64,000 nt of DNA from Micromonospora sp. WMMD961 (lineage in GTDB: Bacteria; Actinomycetota; Actinomycetes; Mycobacteriales; Micromonosporaceae). Below the pieces are notes generated by a model. That model searched no databases. It worked only from the letters and a program-made list of their open reading frames with translations, and was not told where the DNA came from. The stretch spans positions 650,501 to 714,500 of the forward strand of contig NZ_JARUBJ010000002.1 of NCBI RefSeq assembly GCF_029626145.1. The letters are read 5' to 3'. Numbering within the stretch: position 1 is the first letter of the stretch; each line of letters begins with the position of its first letter. A program made the position numbers and the translations under genes. Positions 61,655 through 64,000 of this stretch are shown here, piece by piece.

Positions 61655-62334
61655 GGTCCCGGGGCGCGACAATCCAACGCAGCACAGCGGCCCTGGGCAG
61701 GACAGCGGACCCGGACCAAGCCGGGCCGTCCGTCGTACGGCGGCTGGACGTGATCCGGCTCGCGGCAGCGCTGGGTGGGCTTGCCGTGGCCGTCGTCGTC
61801 GGCGGCTGGTTGGGGTGGCTCGGCGCGGTCCCGACCGCGTTCCTGTTGGATCGTCTCCTGCGGCGGATCGAGTCGCCGAGTGTGCGCAGGCGGCGGCTGC
61901 AGGAGGCTGCCGACCTGCCGCTCGCCGCTGATCTCCTCGCTGCGGCGATGCGGGCGGGTGCCCCGGTGGACCGCTCGATTCTGGCCGTCGCCGAGACGCT
62001 GCACGGGCCGCTGGCCGGTCGGCTGGCCCGGGTCGGCCGCACGTTTCTGCTCGGCGGTGGCCCGGCGGAGGCGTGGTCCGCGTTGGAGGGGATACCCGGC
62101 GCTGAGCGCTTGACGGCAGCGGCGTTGCGCTCGGCCAACAGCGGTGCGGCCCTGGCCGGTGCGTTGACGCGGCTCGCGGATGACCTGCGTGCCGACCGGG
62201 CCACCGCAGCCGAGGCGTCGGCACGCCGGGCCGGGGTCCTCATCGTCCTGCCGCTGGGGCTCTGCTTCCTGCCGGCGTTCATTCTCGCCGGTCTGGTGCC
62301 GGTGATCGTCGCCGTTCTCGGCGACGTGCTCTGA
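61651..62334 (+). CDS. tadC: TadC-like pilus assembly membrane protein
   Basis: A 227-residue GspF-family protein. Hydrophobic helices lie at ~35-70, the family segment LPLAADLLAAAMRAGAPVDR is near 90, and SANSGAALAGALTRLADDLR near 150. Two C-terminal helices (VLIVLPLGLCFLPAFILAGL and onward) complete the pair with TadB. The ATG at 61651 overlaps the tadB stop. Confidence 0.82.
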   Translation: MRSRGATIQRSTAALGRTADPDQAGPSVVRRLDVIRLAAALGGLAVAVVVGGWLGWLGAVPTAFLLDRLLRRIESPSVRRRRLQEAADLPLAADLLAAAMRAGAPVDRSILAVAETLHGPLAGRLARVGRTFLLGGGPAEAWSALEGIPGAERLTAAALRSANSGAALAGALTRLADDLRADRATAAEASARRAGVLIVLPLGLCFLPAFILAGLVPVIVAVLGDVL

Positions 62335-62357
62335 CCACAACGAGAGAGGGAACTGTC

Positions 62358-62525
62358 ATGCGCAAACTGCTCGCCCGCCTGCGCGGGGACGCCGGGATGA
62401 ACACGGCCGAATACGCTGTCGGCACGCTCGCGGCGGTCGCCTTCGCCGGCATCCTGCTCAAGGTGCTGACCTCCGGCAACGTCCAGTCGGCGTTGACCGC
62501 AGTCATCGACCGGGCGCTGAAGTGA
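62358..62525 (+). CDS. Flp-like pilin (DUF4244 type), 55 aa
   Basis: A 55-residue protein. A basic N-terminus (MRKLLARLRGDAGMN) is followed by the pilin signature G-M-N-T-A-E-Y-A and a hydrophobic helix (YAVGTLAAVAFAGILLKVL). The Glu-Tyr pair after a Gly is where prepilin peptidase would cut and where mature Flp pilins keep E5. It lies where the flp gene of Tad loci is expected, between tadC and tadE. The ATG at 62358 follows GAGAGAGGGAA. Its TGA overlaps the next start. Confidence 0.8.
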   Translation: MRKLLARLRGDAGMNTAEYAVGTLAAVAFAGILLKVLTSGNVQSALTAVIDRALK

Positions 62526-62962
62526 GCAGGCGCCGGCAGGCTGGTCGCGGTTCACGGCCTGGCACCTCGGGGCGGGCCGGTCGCGGCGGATGGGAAACCG
62601 TCCAATCGGCCTTTCGCGGAGACCGGGGGTCGTTCACCGCCGAACTGGCGGCCGGCCTGCCGGCGCTTCTCCTGCTCCTGCTGGCTGGCCTGACCTCGGT
62701 CAACGCCGTCAGCGCAAAGGCGAGCTGCCTCCACGCGGCCCGGGAGGCTGCGCTGGCCGCCGCCCGCGGCGAGGACGGCAGCGCTGCGGCGGGGCGTGCG
62801 GCACCGCCAGGGGCGGAGGTGTCGGTGTCCGCCGACGGCGGCCGGGTGCAGGCGACGGTGCGCGCGCCCGTTCGCACGCTGGGCGGTCGGCTACCACGGA
62901 TCGCCGTCGTCGCGACCGCTGTCGCTGCCGTGGAACCAGGCGTCGCCGACGGTCACCCATGA
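62522..62962 (+). CDS. TadE family pseudopilin
   Basis: A 146-residue protein. A basic leader of ~35 residues precedes RGSFTAELAAGLPALLLLLL (~37-56), the TadE signature with Glu after the cleavage-type Gly/Ser-Phe-Thr-Ala, and then a single soluble domain. It is likely a minor pilin or assembly factor. The GTG at 62522 overlaps the Flp stop (GTGA). Confidence 0.78.
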   Translation: MSRRRQAGRGSRPGTSGRAGRGGWETVQSAFRGDRGSFTAELAAGLPALLLLLLAGLTSVNAVSAKASCLHAAREAALAAARGEDGSAAAGRAAPPGAEVSVSADGGRVQATVRAPVRTLGGRLPRIAVVATAVAAVEPGVADGHP

Positions 62963-63369
62963 TGGGCCTGTCAATCCGTGGCGGGCGTGGACCCGATAGC
63001 GAGCGGGTCGACCAGGGCAGCCCGGACGGGCAGCGGGGCGGTGCGACTGTCGTGCTGCTGGCGATGGGGTTGGTCCTCGTGCTGTTCGGGACGTTCGGCG
63101 CTGCCATCGCCGTCGCCGGGATGGCCGATCAGCGGGCGATGGTGGCAGCCGATCTCGGCGCGTTGGCCGGAGCCGCCCAGGCGCTCGACGGGGAAGTCAC
63201 GGCCTGCGCGTCCGCTGCCGACATCGTCGCCCGCAATGCTGGTCGGATGGTCAGCTGTCACCTCGACGGGCTCGACGTGCTGGTGACCGTCGAGGTGGCG
63301 TTCACTCCACTTCCCGGATTGACCCGGGTTGCCACATCGACGGCCCGCGCCGGCCCGGTGCGCGCCTGA
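62959..63369 (+). CDS. TadE-like/Rv3654c-type Tad helper protein
   Basis: A 136-residue protein of the group found at the end of actinobacterial Tad loci (Rv3654c-like). A ~28-residue hydrophilic leader precedes RGGATVVLLAMGLVLVLFGT (~28-47) and a domain with MVAADLGALAGAAQALDG and paired cysteines (TACASAAD, VSCHLDG) that may form a disulfide outside the membrane. The ATG at 62959 overlaps the TadE stop. Last gene of the operon. Confidence 0.75.
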   Translation: MMGLSIRGGRGPDSERVDQGSPDGQRGGATVVLLAMGLVLVLFGTFGAAIAVAGMADQRAMVAADLGALAGAAQALDGEVTACASAADIVARNAGRMVSCHLDGLDVLVTVEVAFTPLPGLTRVATSTARAGPVRA

Positions 63370-63438
63370 ACGAGCAGGCCGTGCTGCTGCGGAAGCCGCC
63401 GGGGCAGCTCCGCCCGCATTCGGGCCCCGATCAGATGG

Positions 63439-63515
63439 GCACCGCTTTGGAGCTGAACCGCATACGACATCAGGCGCGATGCGTTTACGACATCAGCTCC
63501 AAAGGGGGTGTCCCT
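63439..63515. repeat. REP-like imperfect palindrome after the Tad operon
   Basis: CTTTGGAGCTGA (63445-63456) pairs with TCAGCTCCAAAG (63493-63504), and GGGCACC/GGTGTCCC extend it outward with one bulge. The loop contains ACGACATCAG in direct repeat (about 63463 and 63487). It may end the Tad transcript. No gene is seen in 63370-63438. Confidence 0.65.
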
Positions 63516-63525
63516 ATGGGTTTGG

Positions 63526-63702
63526 TCAAGTCCCGGAAAGGGTTGACGTCAACCGGTGGGTGAGGTCATCGAGGCAGGCGGTGAGATCGGCAACGTCGGA
63601 CATCTCGTAGCGGGTGGTGACGACGGTGGCTGTGGAGATCCGGGCGAGGTCAAGTTCGGCCTCGCCGCTGGTCCAGACGGTCAGTTGGGCCTCGCGGTGT
63701 TC
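63526..63702 (-). pseudogene. C-terminal remnant of a lost protein
   Basis: The minus strand from ~63702 to the TGA at 63526-63528 reads EHREAQLTVWTSGEAELDLA, then RISTATVVTTRYEMSDVADL and TACLDDLTHRLTSTLSGT: a protein-like pattern of a small alpha/beta domain, as in some immunity-type proteins. There is no start codon before the ATG at 63603, and a stop lies just upstream. The 5' end has been lost, perhaps with arrival of the adjacent palindrome. Confidence 0.4.
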
Positions 63703-63736
63703 GGGGGACGTTCGCGGGGCGTGCCGACGCGCGGGC

Positions 63737-63782
63737 CCGCTGGCCGGAGATCAGCGCCCGAGGGCCGTGCCCCGGCCAGCGG
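63737..63782 (-). terminator. Inverted repeat after the scramblase-like gene
   Basis: CCGCTGGCCGG (63737-63747) and CCGGCCAGCGG (63772-63782) are perfect 11-bp complements, with an inner GCCC/GGGC. It lies 25 bases beyond the stop at 63808 on the minus strand. Confidence 0.6.
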
Positions 63783-63807
63783 CCCGAGAAACGTGCGGCC
63801 GGGTCGT

Positions 63808-64000
63808 TCAGCGGGCCTGGAGCGCGTCGAGGGCGACGGCCATCGCGATGACCAGACGGCGGTCGATCTGAGGGTTCTGCACCTCGACGACGTACTTGTC
63901 GCGCAGGCCCCACTTCTTGACCACCGTGAAGACCGGCTGGCCGTCGGCGGTGAAGTCGAAGTGGTACGGCAGCCAGGACAGCGAGTCGACGAACCGGCGC
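63808..64000 (-). CDS. LURP-one-related/scramblase-like protein, 3' end
   Basis: Sixty-three C-terminal codons are inside the window; the gene starts beyond 64000. The visible protein has FDFTADGQPVFTVVKKWGLR, DKYVVEVQNPQIDRRLVIAM and ends AVALDALQAR. The GQPVFTVVKKWGLRDKYVVEV strand pattern is that of the LURP-one/phospholipid-scramblase beta-barrel family found in actinobacteria; function in bacteria is unknown. Confidence 0.65.
   Translation of the reverse strand, partial: RRFVDSLSWLPYHFDFTADGQPVFTVVKKWGLRDKYVVEVQNPQIDRRLVIAMAVALDALQAR

Overview
The window is chromosomal DNA of a high-GC actinomycete, most likely a Micromonosporaceae member (Micromonospora or Salinispora type). This rests on about 70% GC with GC-rich third codon positions, many GTG starts, TGA/ATG overlaps, the gene order menG - geranylgeranyl reductase - nuoA-N - polyprenyl diphosphate synthase, an actinobacterial type VII secretion (ESX-like) gene group, and a compact Tad/Flp pilus locus next to acs and a HAD-IB phosphatase. 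No tRNA or rRNA gene was recognised.

Layout. (1) 1-20 kb, respiration: the end of menG, a MenJ-like menaquinone reductase, a complete 14-gene NDH-1 operon (nuoA to nuoN, 2.36-18.83 kb) and a long-chain polyprenyl diphosphate synthase. Menaquinone tail synthesis, ring methylation and tail saturation thus sit beside the complex that reduces menaquinone. A dispersed repeat interrupts this stretch three times, and twice it appears to supply the Shine-Dalgarno of the next nuo gene. (2) 20-28 kb, mixed single genes: MFS exporter, IclR regulator, Tat-exported PhoX-type phosphatase, an ECF sigma/zinc anti-sigma pair, RarD-like permease, GNAT, holin-like membrane protein. (3) 28-35.4 kb, a reduced type VII secretion group: eccE, two WXG100 proteins and a mycosin, followed by a large double-SseB-domain protein; eccB, eccC and eccD are absent here. 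(4) 35.4-49.1 kb: an alpha/beta hydrolase lacking the usual nucleophile, two tandem secreted M6 (immune inhibitor A) metalloproteases, acs with a divergent degenerate Fic-fold protein, a TetR-controlled membrane methyltransferase-DCC operon with twin palindromic operators, and a HAD-IB phosphatase.

(5) 49.4-55.6 kb is an accessory island. A 26-bp perfect direct repeat bounds it, and AGGCAGCA tandem pairs with 11-bp period lie just inside both ends, as expected for attL/attR of a tyrosine-recombinase element whose integrase is gone. It holds an HD-domain protein, a 973-bp transposon-like unit whose inverted ends each carry two tandem repeats and whose only gene is a DUF1963 protein, a low-GC HEPN (RX4H) putative RNase between 50-bp direct repeats, an XRE regulator with a DUF4145-like tail, and small or decayed genes. 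(6) 55.7-58 kb: a NUDIX protein, a gene remnant and a second ECF sigma unit. (7) 58.1-63.4 kb: the Tad locus (ssd, cpaF/tadA, tadB, tadC, a 55-residue Flp-like pilin, two TadE-like proteins), all translationally coupled or nearly so, with DnaA-box-like sequences upstream. (8) The window ends with a REP-like palindrome, a gene remnant and the 3' end of a LURP-one/scramblase-like gene.

All functional calls come from reading motifs and gene order; no database search was possible.
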